Positions 52,981 to 62,091 of a stretch of DNA of 64,000 bases are shown piece after piece. Location: NCBI GenBank assembly GCA_013297775.1, contig JAAFIL010000001.1, positions 187,711 through 251,710 of the forward strand. The letters are read 5' to 3'. Under the pieces are notes generated by a model, which searched no databases, had not been told where the DNA came from, and saw nothing but the letters and a program-made list of their open reading frames with translations. Origin of the DNA: Bacteroidota bacterium (lineage in GTDB: Bacteria > Bacteroidota > Bacteroidia > B-17B0 > Aurantibacillaceae). A program made the position numbers and the translations under genes. The first letter of the stretch is position 1; each line of letters begins with the position of its first letter.

Positions 52981-54894
52981 TTAATTATTTAGTAATTGTT
53001 TAAATTTATAATGTTGGTCGTAAAATTGTTTGTACCAAATTTCGAGTGATAGTAAGCCCCATGCTTTTCTGCCAAATTTATTTTCGGTACTTAAACCTTT
53101 TAATATTTCGTTGTTATTAAAGTACCCGCGTGTTTTGGCTTGTTGGCTGCTAAATAAATCGCCCACAAATTCTTTTAACTCGTTGCCTAACCAATCGTTT
53201 AATGGCACAGGGAAACCCATTTTATTTTTACGTTCTAAAATTTCAGTTGGTAATTCGTGACGCATGGTATTAGTTAAAATCATTTTAAGTGTGCCATCTT
53301 TAAACTTAATATCAGCAGGCATGGTAGCGGCAAATTCTATTAAGGGATGATCTAAAAACGGTACACGCGACTCAATGCCGTGCGCCATGCTCATTCTATC
53401 TTCTACTTGTAATAATGCTGGCAACAACGTTTTAAAATCGAAGTGTGTCATTTTATCGAAATACGATTCTTTACCTACATTGGTGCCGTTAAATATTTTT
53501 GAAAAAGTATGAAAGGGTTTGTATTCGCCCAACTCTTCCCACTTTATTTCATTTTTTAAATCGGGCGCTCTGTTAATTAATCGGAAGTAGCGTTCATCAA
53601 TAGGATTAAATAACCCCTCTTTAAAAAATTCTTTTAAAAGGGGTTTATAATTTTGTAGCGAAACTAAATTGGGGATAATGGACTCGTAGGTTACTACAAA
53701 ATTGCCGTTGTGTAAGGTGTTATCAATAGCACCTTTAATACATTGTTCAAAGTAGGCAATCAAGTAGCGGGTGTAGCCTCCAAAAATTTCATCGCCCCCC
53801 TGCCCGCCTAAAATAACTTTGCGGTGTTGCGCTGCTAGTTTAGATACGTGATACTGCGGAAATGCGCCTGGCCCAGCTACTGGATAATCTAAATGGTAAA
53901 TAACTTGTTCTATGCTATTGATAAAATCGTTACTGGTAATATCAACCTCGTGTAAACCAATGTCAGCTTTTTGCGCAAGCTTGCGTGCATACTCACTTTC
54001 GTCGTACAAATCGCTGTAAGTAAATTTGCCTGTAAATCCTAAAAAGGGTGCTTTGTTTTGACTTGTTTTTGAGGCTACCGAAGCAATGATAGAAGAGTCT
54101 GTGCCACCGCTAAGATATGCGCCAATAGGCACATCGCTGCGGGTGTGTAGCTGAATGGATTCGTAAATTAATTCATGTAAGCGTTCTTCAAAGTACTTAG
54201 GACTTTTACCAAAATCTAAATTGTAATACACTTCCCAATATTTTTCTACGCTTAAATGCCCTTCTTTTATAAGCAAGGTATGCGCAGGCGGTAATTCAAT
54301 CACATCATTAATGAGTGTATAGTCTCCTAAATATAATTGAAAGTATAAATAATCTTTTAAAGCCGTGGTGTTAATGTGCAGCTCATCAATAAAGGGTAAG
54401 AGCGTTTTTACTTCGGATGCAAAGTAGAATACATTATTTTGTATGGTGTAATAAAACGGCTTAATGCCAAAGCGATCGCGAGCAATAAATACTTCGTTTT
54501 TAGTTTCATCCCAAATAACAAAAGCAAACATACCACGTAAATAACTCACGCAATTTTTGCCCCATTTTTTATAGGCAGCTAAAATGACTTCGGTATCAGA
54601 GTTGGTTTTAAAATCGTAACCCGCTAATTCTTTTTTTAATTCGATGTAATTATAAATTTCGCCATTGTAGCATAAGGTGTTGCCATAAGCATCGGTCATA
54701 GGTTGATTGCCCAAACTTAAATCAATAATGCTTAATCGTTGATGCGCAAACCCAACTGTTTCTGTTTTATTAATATAGAAGCCAGAACCGTCGGGACCAC
54801 GGTGCTTTTGTAACTTATCCATTACGGTTAAGTAATGCGAAAGCCGATTTACTTTATTTGCATTTAAGCTAATTGCACCTGCAATACCACACAT
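52981..54894 (-). CDS. asnB: Asparagine-synthase-type amidotransferase 3
   Basis: A 637-residue AsnB homologue, the longest of the four. Cys2, the QRLSIIDLS Arg, Asn77-Gly-Glu79 and Asp100 form the glutaminase pocket; the ATP loop SGGTDS is at 262-267; the C-terminal block is TLKMILTNTMRHELPTEILE. The chain keeps its full length and catalytic residues. Flanked by an SDR gene (4 bp) and a glycosyltransferase-like gene (6 bp). Confidence 0.9.
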   Translation of the reverse strand: MCGIAGAISLNANKVNRLSHYLTVMDKLQKHRGPDGSGFYINKTETVGFAHQRLSIIDLSLGNQPMTDAYGNTLCYNGEIYNYIELKKELAGYDFKTNSDTEVILAAYKKWGKNCVSYLRGMFAFVIWDETKNEVFIARDRFGIKPFYYTIQNNVFYFASEVKTLLPFIDELHINTTALKDYLYFQLYLGDYTLINDVIELPPAHTLLIKEGHLSVEKYWEVYYNLDFGKSPKYFEERLHELIYESIQLHTRSDVPIGAYLSGGTDSSIIASVASKTSQNKAPFLGFTGKFTYSDLYDESEYARKLAQKADIGLHEVDITSNDFINSIEQVIYHLDYPVAGPGAFPQYHVSKLAAQHRKVILGGQGGDEIFGGYTRYLIAYFEQCIKGAIDNTLHNGNFVVTYESIIPNLVSLQNYKPLLKEFFKEGLFNPIDERYFRLINRAPDLKNEIKWEELGEYKPFHTFSKIFNGTNVGKESYFDKMTHFDFKTLLPALLQVEDRMSMAHGIESRVPFLDHPLIEFAATMPADIKFKDGTLKMILTNTMRHELPTEILERKNKMGFPVPLNDWLGNELKEFVGDLFSSQQAKTRGYFNNNEILKGLSTENKFGRKAWGLLSLEIWYKQFYDQHYKFKQLLNN

Positions 54895-54900
54895 AAACTT

Positions 54901-56136
54901 TTATTTTTTTGTAAGGGCTTCGTTTTGTTTTATTTTCCAAAAGCGTTTATCACTAATTCGGTTACGCCACAAACCCATACTATTTTTTATACTGCGTTGA
55001 TGAAGTGTTTTACTATTGGGTATGGATTGATTAATAAGGTTAGTAGTGTAATTTTTATAAGTATAGCGTTGCGATGCCACCACATCTGCATAAGCCGCTT
55101 CTACATATTTTTTACGCAAAGTTTCGTCTTTCATTTGTTGAAATACATTTTCGAGGTTAGAAAAATCTTTTTTAACTTCTATATAATGTACGTGAGGTTT
55201 TAATACATTATTGTAATGCCCTTCAATTAAAACTTGACAAGTTTTTGTAACGCAGGCTTCTAAGTGTCGTGGCGAAATAGCAATCAATCCAAGGTTTCCA
55301 TCCATGCCAGCAAAAAATAATTTTTCTAATTCTTCAAACGTAGCGTTTGGATTTTGTTTTGTGTATTCGATTCCTTTTTTAAATATTTCTCCGTCTGGAT
55401 CAATAATGGTGCTTCCTCCCTCTACTCCAATAAAGTATTTACACGATGCCATAAATTTTAACCAATCCTCACCAAGTATGGTGTCTTTTTCTTCGGTAGA
55501 AATATTGGCTACAAAATTATATTTAGGAGCTTCTTCTAAAAACACATTGGCAATTTTTGTTTTTAAAAAACCATGCCGCCCTAGCCAAGGCGGCGATTTG
55601 TAAGCCCTGTAGCCAATATCAATTTTTTGATGGGTGATGCTATCTGTTATATTTTTGCATTTTTTAATTGTGTCTTGTGATAGATAGCCTGTTAATACCT
55701 CATGAAATTTAACTTTAGAAAAATCAACTCGGTTATAAATTTTTTTCCATTCGCTTGGTGGTGCTACCGAAAATACATGACTTACATTAAAATCAATAAT
55801 AAAATCGTTTAGTAAATTTGTGTGTATCCATTCATCTTGCGGGTGTATAACCTTAGTAACGTTTAAGGTTTTAAGATAACCTAAAAGCTCGTAAACCTTT
55901 ACCATACGAGCCTTTCCACCCCAACGTTCGCCAGCTAAAATGGTTGTAAAAATTATAAGGTCGAACGTTACATTTTTTAAATAGTTTGGTAATGGGCCTT
56001 GGTCAACCGAATACATGTAGGCATTGCAATTTTTATTTTCGTGAAAGGCATAAATTAAATCTTTAACACTGGTGCGCAATGGGTACGAGAGGCTTCCGCT
56101 TATTATTAATATATTGGGTTTAACTTTAAATGGCAT
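54901..56136 (-). CDS. Unrecognised glycosyltransferase-like protein
   Basis: This 411-residue protein has a GT-B-like pattern without a clear family: NILIISGSLSYPLRTSVKDL, then FDLIIFTTILAGERWGGKAR, a middle segment KVIHPQDEWIHTNLLNDF, and FMASCKYFIGVEGGSTIIDPDGE with an acidic donor-site-like region. A C-terminal AISPRHLEACVTKTCQVLIE could be the nucleotide-sugar helix (Glu in the EX7E position). There is no signal peptide. It lies between amidotransferase 3 and a glycosyltransferase gene, so a sugar transferase role is inferred only. Confidence 0.6.
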   Translation of the reverse strand: MPFKVKPNILIISGSLSYPLRTSVKDLIYAFHENKNCNAYMYSVDQGPLPNYLKNVTFDLIIFTTILAGERWGGKARMVKVYELLGYLKTLNVTKVIHPQDEWIHTNLLNDFIIDFNVSHVFSVAPPSEWKKIYNRVDFSKVKFHEVLTGYLSQDTIKKCKNITDSITHQKIDIGYRAYKSPPWLGRHGFLKTKIANVFLEEAPKYNFVANISTEEKDTILGEDWLKFMASCKYFIGVEGGSTIIDPDGEIFKKGIEYTKQNPNATFEELEKLFFAGMDGNLGLIAISPRHLEACVTKTCQVLIEGHYNNVLKPHVHYIEVKKDFSNLENVFQQMKDETLRKKYVEAAYADVVASQRYTYKNYTTNLINQSIPNSKTLHQRSIKNSMGLWRNRISDKRFWKIKQNEALTKK

Positions 56137-56149
56137 TGGTAATTGACAA

Positions 56150-57490
56150 TTACTTTGCTAACAAAAGTTCAGAATAAATGATGTCCATTTTTTTAGCTGC
56201 CGCATCAGAGGCATGCCATTTTTCGGCAAAGGCTCTACTTTTTAAACCAATTTCGTTTCGTTTGGCTGGATGAGCAATCAAGTCTATTAAAATAGTTTCG
56301 ATGGTGGCAGGTGTTGCACTAATAACTGGCAACTCCTCTACATATTCTGGAATTTCTGCACGCATTTGTTCGAGCCATTCGGGGCGCAAGTAGCATATAC
56401 AGGGCTTGCCAAGCATTAGGCCTTCTCTAATATTAGCCCCAAAAAAACCAAATGAAAGCATATCTACAATGATATCAGCTTGTAATTGGTAATACCTAAT
56501 AATTTTATTGGGTACATCTTTAAAAAAAATCAACTCTACATTATAGCCTTTTTCTTTTAGCAGATCAACCGTATCAAAATAAATATGAGTAGATTTTATA
56601 GTTTCTCTGTTTTGTTGATTTCGTGAGTCGAAATTACCTACCGAGTGAAAAAGTTTAACGGTGTTTTTTGAAATAGGTAATAAGTAATTAGTAGGTATTA
56701 ATAAATTAGGATTCCAAAAAATTTTATCAAGCGCATAAACTTCTGGGCGTTCGTGTGCTTTAGTTGATGTATTATAATCTGCTCTATTGCCACCCAATAA
56801 ACATTGGTAATCGGCAACACTATTTCTAAACTCTCCCCATTTTTTATTTTTTGTATCGCTGCAAATGTCTTCTCTATCTTTGTAATGGCATATAGTGCTA
56901 CATATTGGCTTATTATCGGGGGTTGACCATTTATTAAACGAACTTTTTAAAACACCATCTAAACACCCATTGTTGGTGTAAATTATTTTTTTGTTTAATT
57001 TTTTAATTAGTAAAATATCCCAACGCTCGGGTAAATGGTGCGCCAATTTTTTTAAAAGCCAATGCGAGCCTTTGGTGCCAAAGCAATAAACCAAGGCGTA
57101 AATATGGTTAAGCCGCCACCTTAATAGTTTTGCAAATAAAAAGGTAAGTAGCCAATGCGTGATGGTATAACGTACACCTTTCTTTTTTTTATTAACCTTA
57201 TCATCGTATTGCGTTAAGAATGCAATGCCATTGTAATTAGCAAAGTGGAACATTTGGTATTGACGCAAGGCATAAAAATAAAAACGTAATTTTTTAGCTG
57301 GAGAAACGAGTTGCTCTGTTTGAAACGAAAAGTTTTCGCCATGGTAAAAATTAGCATTTGAATTATTTATATCTGTATTTAATACATGTGCTTTCCAGCC
57401 AAGTTTACAAAGCTCTTGTGCTAAATACCAATGGTTGTAAAACGCTTGGCCTATAAATAAAATAGATTTATCTGTTGTTGGTTCAGGCAT
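56150..57490 (-). CDS. Glycosyltransferase, GT-B fold
   Basis: The 446-residue protein has a GT-B-like C-terminal half: NTVKLFHSVGNFDSRNQQNR, YNVELIFFKDVPNKIIRYYQ, then ADIIVDMLSFGFFGANIREGLMLGKPCICYL, in which Asp, Gly and the Arg-Glu-Gly-Leu block take the place of the EX7E donor motif. The N-terminal half is tyrosine-rich (FLTQYDDKVNKKKKGVRYT). It overlaps the WbqC gene by 8 bp. Sugar and acceptor unknown. Confidence 0.72.
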   Translation of the reverse strand: MPEPTTDKSILFIGQAFYNHWYLAQELCKLGWKAHVLNTDINNSNANFYHGENFSFQTEQLVSPAKKLRFYFYALRQYQMFHFANYNGIAFLTQYDDKVNKKKKGVRYTITHWLLTFLFAKLLRWRLNHIYALVYCFGTKGSHWLLKKLAHHLPERWDILLIKKLNKKIIYTNNGCLDGVLKSSFNKWSTPDNKPICSTICHYKDREDICSDTKNKKWGEFRNSVADYQCLLGGNRADYNTSTKAHERPEVYALDKIFWNPNLLIPTNYLLPISKNTVKLFHSVGNFDSRNQQNRETIKSTHIYFDTVDLLKEKGYNVELIFFKDVPNKIIRYYQLQADIIVDMLSFGFFGANIREGLMLGKPCICYLRPEWLEQMRAEIPEYVEELPVISATPATIETILIDLIAHPAKRNEIGLKSRAFAEKWHASDAAAKKMDIIYSELLLAK

Positions 57491-58181
57491 TTTTAATTAG
57501 AGTTTCGGTTTCTGAAAAACCTAGGTTCATTAACGCGTCGAGAGTTGAAAGACCTGCAATAAAATGCGGTGAATTAAATTGTGCGTAACTCGGATGCTTA
57601 AATTGTTGAGGACTTAAAGCTATTCCATTCTCTATAAACATGTCATCTTGTTGGTATCCTTCGGCACCACCACCATGCCTATAAACAGTGCCTTGCAATT
57701 GTTTTATAATATCAATTAATAATTGGTTAGAGGCACTTTTTAAATTCAGGTTATCACTGTTTATTTTTTTTGTTTTGATGCTAAGCAGGGTACAAATTTC
57801 ATCAATGCAGGCTATGTTGCGTTCGGCAATAAAGGGGCTAGGATGATTGTAAAATTTTTCGATAATGGGAAAAGTACTTGTATAATGTGGTGCTTTTTTA
57901 TACGTTATTTCTAATGTTTTCAATTGCTTATCTTTTAGCCGCTCTGGGTTATCTATACGCATTTGATTAATAGGCATAAAAACAATATGGGGTTCACTTT
58001 TTAAACCTACGGTTAACCAATGCTCTTGCTTATTAACTAAAATTTTTACGCGCTTGGTATAAATAGCCGTGCGTGGATTATTTTCAACATGATTTAAAAA
58101 CACAAATTTATCACACGAATAAATTTTATGAAAAAATCCTAGCCACGGAAAAAAATTGGGTTGATGAATGGCTACTGTCAT
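57483..58181 (-). CDS. WbqC-family protein
   Basis: The opening VAIHQPNFFPWLGFFHKIYS is the family signature (IHQPxFxPWLGFF), followed by DKFVFLNHVENNPRTAIYTKRVKIL and WLTVGLKS. The C-terminal YRHGGGAEGYQQDDMFIENG is also conserved. WbqC proteins occur in O-antigen clusters; their reaction is not settled in my knowledge. It is 232 residues, cytoplasmic, overlapping both neighbours by 4-8 bp, so tightly coupled to the GNAT gene upstream and the glycosyltransferase downstream. Confidence 0.92.
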   Translation of the reverse strand: MTVAIHQPNFFPWLGFFHKIYSCDKFVFLNHVENNPRTAIYTKRVKILVNKQEHWLTVGLKSEPHIVFMPINQMRIDNPERLKDKQLKTLEITYKKAPHYTSTFPIIEKFYNHPSPFIAERNIACIDEICTLLSIKTKKINSDNLNLKSASNQLLIDIIKQLQGTVYRHGGGAEGYQQDDMFIENGIALSPQQFKHPSYAQFNSPHFIAGLSTLDALMNLGFSETETLIKNA

Positions 58182-58693
58182 TGGTAGTAATCTTCTTTTA
58201 ATATAGCCATGATGGTAACATCTTTAAAGCTATCGTTTACAAAAGCGGCGCGCTGCAATTCACCTTCTTTTTTAAATCCGTTTTTTAAATAGGTTTTAAT
58301 AGCTCGTACATTATCTGAAAATACGTGTAAATAAATTCGTTGTAGTTTTAATTCGTCGAAGCCGTATTTTAAAAGCAAGGCTACTGCTGCGGTGCCAAAG
58401 CCTTTGCCCATTTCGGTAAAAAATCCAAGGCGTATTTGTAATTCGGCCGATTGTGAAATGGTATTAATATTTAATAATTGGCAAGAGCCTATTAATGTGT
58501 TGGTTTGGTGTTGCCTTATGCCAAATAGTTTTACGTCTTGGCGTTGTTGAATGGCATCGAACCATTGGCAATGATTGTGCCAAGTAACTGGTTTGAAATA
58601 CGAGTTAAACTCTACCAAGGTCTTGTTATTTATCCACTCAAACAAAATGGGTTTATCGTCATTTTGTAATGGGGTAAGTAGTATAGGTAACAT
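58178..58693 (-). CDS. GNAT acetyltransferase
   Basis: A 171-residue acetyl-CoA-dependent N-acetyltransferase of the RimJ/PseH kind. The CoA-binding motif A region is EMGKGFGTAAVALLLKYGFD, followed by QRIYLHVFSDNVRAIKTYLKNGFKKEG. The ATG at 58693 is chosen; a TTG five codons upstream would overlap the NodB-like gene. It overlaps wbqC by 4 bp. It likely acetylates an amino sugar made by the neighbouring enzymes. Confidence 0.88.
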   Translation of the reverse strand: MLPILLTPLQNDDKPILFEWINNKTLVEFNSYFKPVTWHNHCQWFDAIQQRQDVKLFGIRQHQTNTLIGSCQLLNINTISQSAELQIRLGFFTEMGKGFGTAAVALLLKYGFDELKLQRIYLHVFSDNVRAIKTYLKNGFKKEGELQRAAFVNDSFKDVTIMAILKEDYYQ

Positions 58694-58698
58694 ATTTT

Positions 58699-59451
58699 TT
58701 ATTCCCAATCTATGTTTTTTCTACCATTGCTGATTAACGTTTGGTTGTACCATTGTTTTGTTTTTTCGGCACGCATGTCGGCACACCTATCTACACGCTG
58801 CTTTGGCGACATCACTTCATCTTGCCACAACTCTGGATGCGTTAAAACTTGCAATTGAGTAATACTTTTATCACTTAACATTTCTTCTAGGCGTTTAAAC
58901 CGCCAGTATCCGTTAGAGTCTGAACAATAGGCTACTTCTTTTTGAAAGAAGTTAGAGAATGCGTTAAGCAAACCTGCATAATGTGTTTTGTTGCATTGTA
59001 GTGTAAAGGTGTTGTTGATGTGAAAGCAAAACGATGTAACGCTTACATTAAATACATTTTCTATAATTGATTTTTCAAAAAGTAATTTACTTTCTAATTC
59101 GCTTTCGTTGGTAATGTTGTAGTAATGCGAATCGAAATGTAAACCTATGTCGTGTCCTAAATCAATTATTTGTTTTAATAAATGGCTTATTTCTTTTTCG
59201 AAGAGATTGTAAAATTCGCTGTGCATTAAAATAAAGTAGGTAGCTTGTATGCCTTGTTCTGCTTCTAATTGCGCCATTTTTAAGGCACGGTGCATCGAAA
59301 AATCAACGTCGTGCCGCCAAATAATAAATTTGGGTTCGTTTTTAAAAGTATTAAAGGTTTTAAATTCAAAATTAGTTTTGGCAAGCGTTAATAGCTTACT
59401 ATAATTTTGTGTTGTAAAATCACTAAAGTTATAAGTGGTGGCGTTGCTCAC
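58699..59451 (-). CDS. NodB-like deacetylase family protein
   Basis: A 250-residue protein with the NodB opening FIIWRHDVDFSMHRALKMAQ (catalytic Asp pair) and the metal-site motif HDIGLHFDSHYYNI (His-x3-Asp/His). Residues FCFHINN and VLTHPELWQDE add the later His positions. It has no signal peptide. It is one of two deacetylase-like genes in the operon, the other being at 36596-37630. Possible action: removal of an acetyl group from a nucleotide or lipid-linked sugar. Confidence 0.78.
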   Translation of the reverse strand: MSNATTYNFSDFTTQNYSKLLTLAKTNFEFKTFNTFKNEPKFIIWRHDVDFSMHRALKMAQLEAEQGIQATYFILMHSEFYNLFEKEISHLLKQIIDLGHDIGLHFDSHYYNITNESELESKLLFEKSIIENVFNVSVTSFCFHINNTFTLQCNKTHYAGLLNAFSNFFQKEVAYCSDSNGYWRFKRLEEMLSDKSITQLQVLTHPELWQDEVMSPKQRVDRCADMRAEKTKQWYNQTLISNGRKNIDWE

Positions 59452-59457
59452 GTTTTT

Positions 59458-60255
59458 TTACTTTGATAATTTAAAGAAGCAATTTTTCCGCCACTGATCT
59501 ACCTCCATTATTTTTTCGGCTTTAATGTTGAGTTCAGCTTTTTTGCAATAGCCAAAAAATTCATCTAAGCCAAACCGTTTAAAATGAAAAGGATCTTCGG
59601 CACCAGTTGGTATTTCTAATTTTTTATACCACTCGGGGCTTTCTTTTGGTTTGGGGGTATTTTTATCTTTTTCGCCTAACCAAATACAAATTTCACCATC
59701 GGGTTTTAAAACACGTTTGGCTTCTAGCAAGGCAATAACGGGGTCAATAAAATGGTCGAGTGTGGTAACAAATAATACTTGGTCAAAAAAATTGTCTTTG
59801 AATGGCAAGTACTCACCTAAGCCTTGAATAAAATTAAAATCGCGCGGTTGCTTTCCTACTAAGGGGTCTATGCCTATAAACTGAACGTTTTTGTTTTTTG
59901 TAAATTCAAAATGTGTAGGTAATTTTTGAGGGCCTACGCCAATGTCTATTACAATGCCTTTAAAGTCGCAAAAGTCGGCAAAGGCAATAAAATCTGGTCG
60001 TGGCCCTACGCCTAAATTTCTTTCGGGTTCTAATTCGTAAGGCACCATGGCATTGTTTTGTAATATTTCCCAAGCGTCCCAAAGGGTTTTATTAAATAAT
60101 TTTAATTCGGCGGGAATCATATTCCAATACTTATCGTTTTCGTTATAAGTATAAGTTCCGTTTTTTGAAACCAATGTATTGCCCTCTAAGGTAAATTCTG
60201 TTTTGGTTTCAGGGCAAACCAACCATTCGTTTGGTAAGTTGAATTTTAAATTCAT
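59458..60255 (-). CDS. SAM methyltransferase with Trm112-like N-terminus
   Basis: Residues about 8-50 look like a Trm112/zinc-ribbon domain (EWLVCPETKTEFTLEG, NGTYTYNEND), though only one cysteine of a pair is seen, so zinc binding is doubtful. The methyltransferase core follows: VIDIGVGPQKLPTHFEF, QFIGIDPLVGKQPRDFNFIQ and FVTTLDHFIDPVIALLEAKR, with the late YIWLG-like strand EICIWLGEKDK. It belongs to the run methyltransferase-methyltransferase-SDR-AsnB at the 5' side of the known operon. Target unknown. Confidence 0.82.
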   Translation of the reverse strand: MNLKFNLPNEWLVCPETKTEFTLEGNTLVSKNGTYTYNENDKYWNMIPAELKLFNKTLWDAWEILQNNAMVPYELEPERNLGVGPRPDFIAFADFCDFKGIVIDIGVGPQKLPTHFEFTKNKNVQFIGIDPLVGKQPRDFNFIQGLGEYLPFKDNFFDQVLFVTTLDHFIDPVIALLEAKRVLKPDGEICIWLGEKDKNTPKPKESPEWYKKLEIPTGAEDPFHFKRFGLDEFFGYCKKAELNIKAEKIMEVDQWRKNCFFKLSK

Positions 60256-60294
60256 TTATTTTTTATTGATGAGTTATGTATTCGTTTAATGGAT

Positions 60295-61182
60295 TCACTT
60301 TGTTTTTTTAATGCCTTTTATAGTGATGCCATAATAATCTACAAAGCTGTGATTGATTTCTAAATTGTGTTGGGCAAACCAACCTTTTACTTCTTCTAAG
60401 GTGTGGCGTGTGCAGTTTTGCGGGTGATACCAATCGTAATTAATAGCCACATTGGCATCAAAATTCAAATCGGGGTTCCAAAAACATTTCATAAAAAAAT
60501 GATAAATAAACCGTTGCAAATCGTATTCTCCTTTTTCAATTTGGAGTACATCTACTGCTGGTACATTTACTTTTAAATTCAAGTCGTGCAATGTTTTTCC
60601 TAGTTCGGTAATTTGTTGGCATACCTCAATGGCGGCATTGTAATCTAATCCAACTATTTTATCGCGTATGTAATCATCTACAAACTCGCGGGTTGGGGCT
60701 TTTTGTTTGTAAACGTAAATAGCAATTTCTCCATTTTCATCTAATAATTGTACGAGGTTAGAAAAGGATTGAAAAGGATTTTTGGTGTGGTGCAACACTT
60801 CTTGACAATAAATAAAATCGAATTTTCCTAAATCAGATAAATCATCTTCTAACATATCTTTTTTATAAAAGTTCACATTTTCAGCATCCGCTAAATTTTC
60901 TTTTGCAATGTGAGCGGCCACTAAATCAATGCCTACAACTTTAGTTTGCTTGGCGTTACTATATTTTCTTAGTAAGGCTGTAACTCTTCCATTACCGCAA
61001 CCAGCATCCAATACTCGGTGCTTTGTTTTTAAATAGTTAGCTAAATCATTACCATCTTTAAAACCATTTCGGTTTAAAATCCAATTAAAAATATCGGAGC
61101 CTTCGCGCAAGGTTTCGGTAAAAGCTAAATCTTTATTTTGATTCCATTTATCGCTAAAACTTTTTTCTGTATTTGTAGTCAT
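60295..61182 (-). CDS. Class I SAM methyltransferase
   Basis: SAM motif I is RVLDAGCGNGRVTALLRKYS, motif II VVGIDLVAAHIAKENLADAE, and the active-site region DFIYCQEVLHHTKNPFQSFS. The protein is 295 residues. The fold is standard; a C-terminal helical part (about 190-290) follows. It is separated from its neighbours by 23-39 bp. Likely a sugar or lipid-linked glycan methyltransferase. Confidence 0.88.
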   Translation of the reverse strand: MTTNTEKSFSDKWNQNKDLAFTETLREGSDIFNWILNRNGFKDGNDLANYLKTKHRVLDAGCGNGRVTALLRKYSNAKQTKVVGIDLVAAHIAKENLADAENVNFYKKDMLEDDLSDLGKFDFIYCQEVLHHTKNPFQSFSNLVQLLDENGEIAIYVYKQKAPTREFVDDYIRDKIVGLDYNAAIEVCQQITELGKTLHDLNLKVNVPAVDVLQIEKGEYDLQRFIYHFFMKCFWNPDLNFDANVAINYDWYHPQNCTRHTLEEVKGWFAQHNLEINHSFVDYYGITIKGIKKTK

Positions 61183-61205
61183 TTGTAATTTTTAATAAGA
61201 AAATA

Positions 61206-62081
61206 TTACTCGTGTTCCAAAACTTTTTTGAGCCCCTCGGCCAAGGTAGTTGTTGGACTAAAATTAAATGCTTTATAAAATGTAGAAGCATCGCCCATTA
61301 AATACATAGGACTATTAACGGTAACATTTATATGTGGCTTATCATTTTTATGTTGGGCTACTAACTGGATAAACGCAGCTAAGGAAATAGGCTCGTTGCC
61401 AGCTATATTGTAAACACTGCATTTTTGAGTAGGGCTTTGCAAAATAACGTTGGTTATCATTTGGGCGCAATCAGTAATATACAAAGGTGTAAACCATAAA
61501 CCTTGGTTGTTAGCCAATGTTATTTCCTGCTTATTTTTTATTTTTTGAATGATGTTTGGAATGGTCATATTTTTTTGACCAGGCCCGTACACCCCGAAAA
61601 TGCGAAGGATGCAGACTTCAAAATAATTGCTATACGCTTTTACTAATTGCTCGGCGGCGTACTTACTTGCTCCGTAGTAACCCTCGGGTTGGCAAACATC
61701 TGTTTCGTTTAATAGTTTATTTTGTTGTTTATAAACGTTACCGCTTGAGGCGAATATAAATTTTTTAACCTTGTTTTTATACGCCCAATTTAATAAGCGT
61801 TGTGTTGCGTTTAAATTTACATCAAAAATGGCGTTGGCTTTTTCAGGAAATTCTCTGTACGCATCGGATTGGGCTAAATGTACTATGCAATCTATGGATG
61901 CGGGCAATTGTGTTTCAAAGTTGGCATCGCTTAAATTGGTATATATGGCAACACTATTCTTTTGTTCAATTACATGCTTGCTTCGTGTAAGGGCATACAC
62001 GGTTATATGAGCGTGTTGTCTCAATTGCTGTATGGTATGCGAACCAATAAAACCGCTGGAGCCAGTAATTAAAACGTTCAC
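61206..62081 (-). CDS. NAD-dependent epimerase/dehydratase (SDR)
   Basis: A 291-residue extended SDR: VLITGSSGFIGSHTIQQL (NAD motif), EGYYGASKYAAEQLVKAYSN (catalytic Tyr-x3-Lys), RIFGVYGPGQKNMTIPNIIQ and WFTPLYITDCAQMITNVILQ. It resembles the shorter UDP-glucose 4-epimerase-type or dTDP-sugar 4-reductases. It is 10 bp from amidotransferase 4. Substrate unknown. Confidence 0.9.
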   Translation of the reverse strand: MNVLITGSSGFIGSHTIQQLRQHAHITVYALTRSKHVIEQKNSVAIYTNLSDANFETQLPASIDCIVHLAQSDAYREFPEKANAIFDVNLNATQRLLNWAYKNKVKKFIFASSGNVYKQQNKLLNETDVCQPEGYYGASKYAAEQLVKAYSNYFEVCILRIFGVYGPGQKNMTIPNIIQKIKNKQEITLANNQGLWFTPLYITDCAQMITNVILQSPTQKCSVYNIAGNEPISLAAFIQLVAQHKNDKPHINVTVNSPMYLMGDASTFYKAFNFSPTTTLAEGLKKVLEHE

Positions 62082-62091
62082 AGTAAATTTT

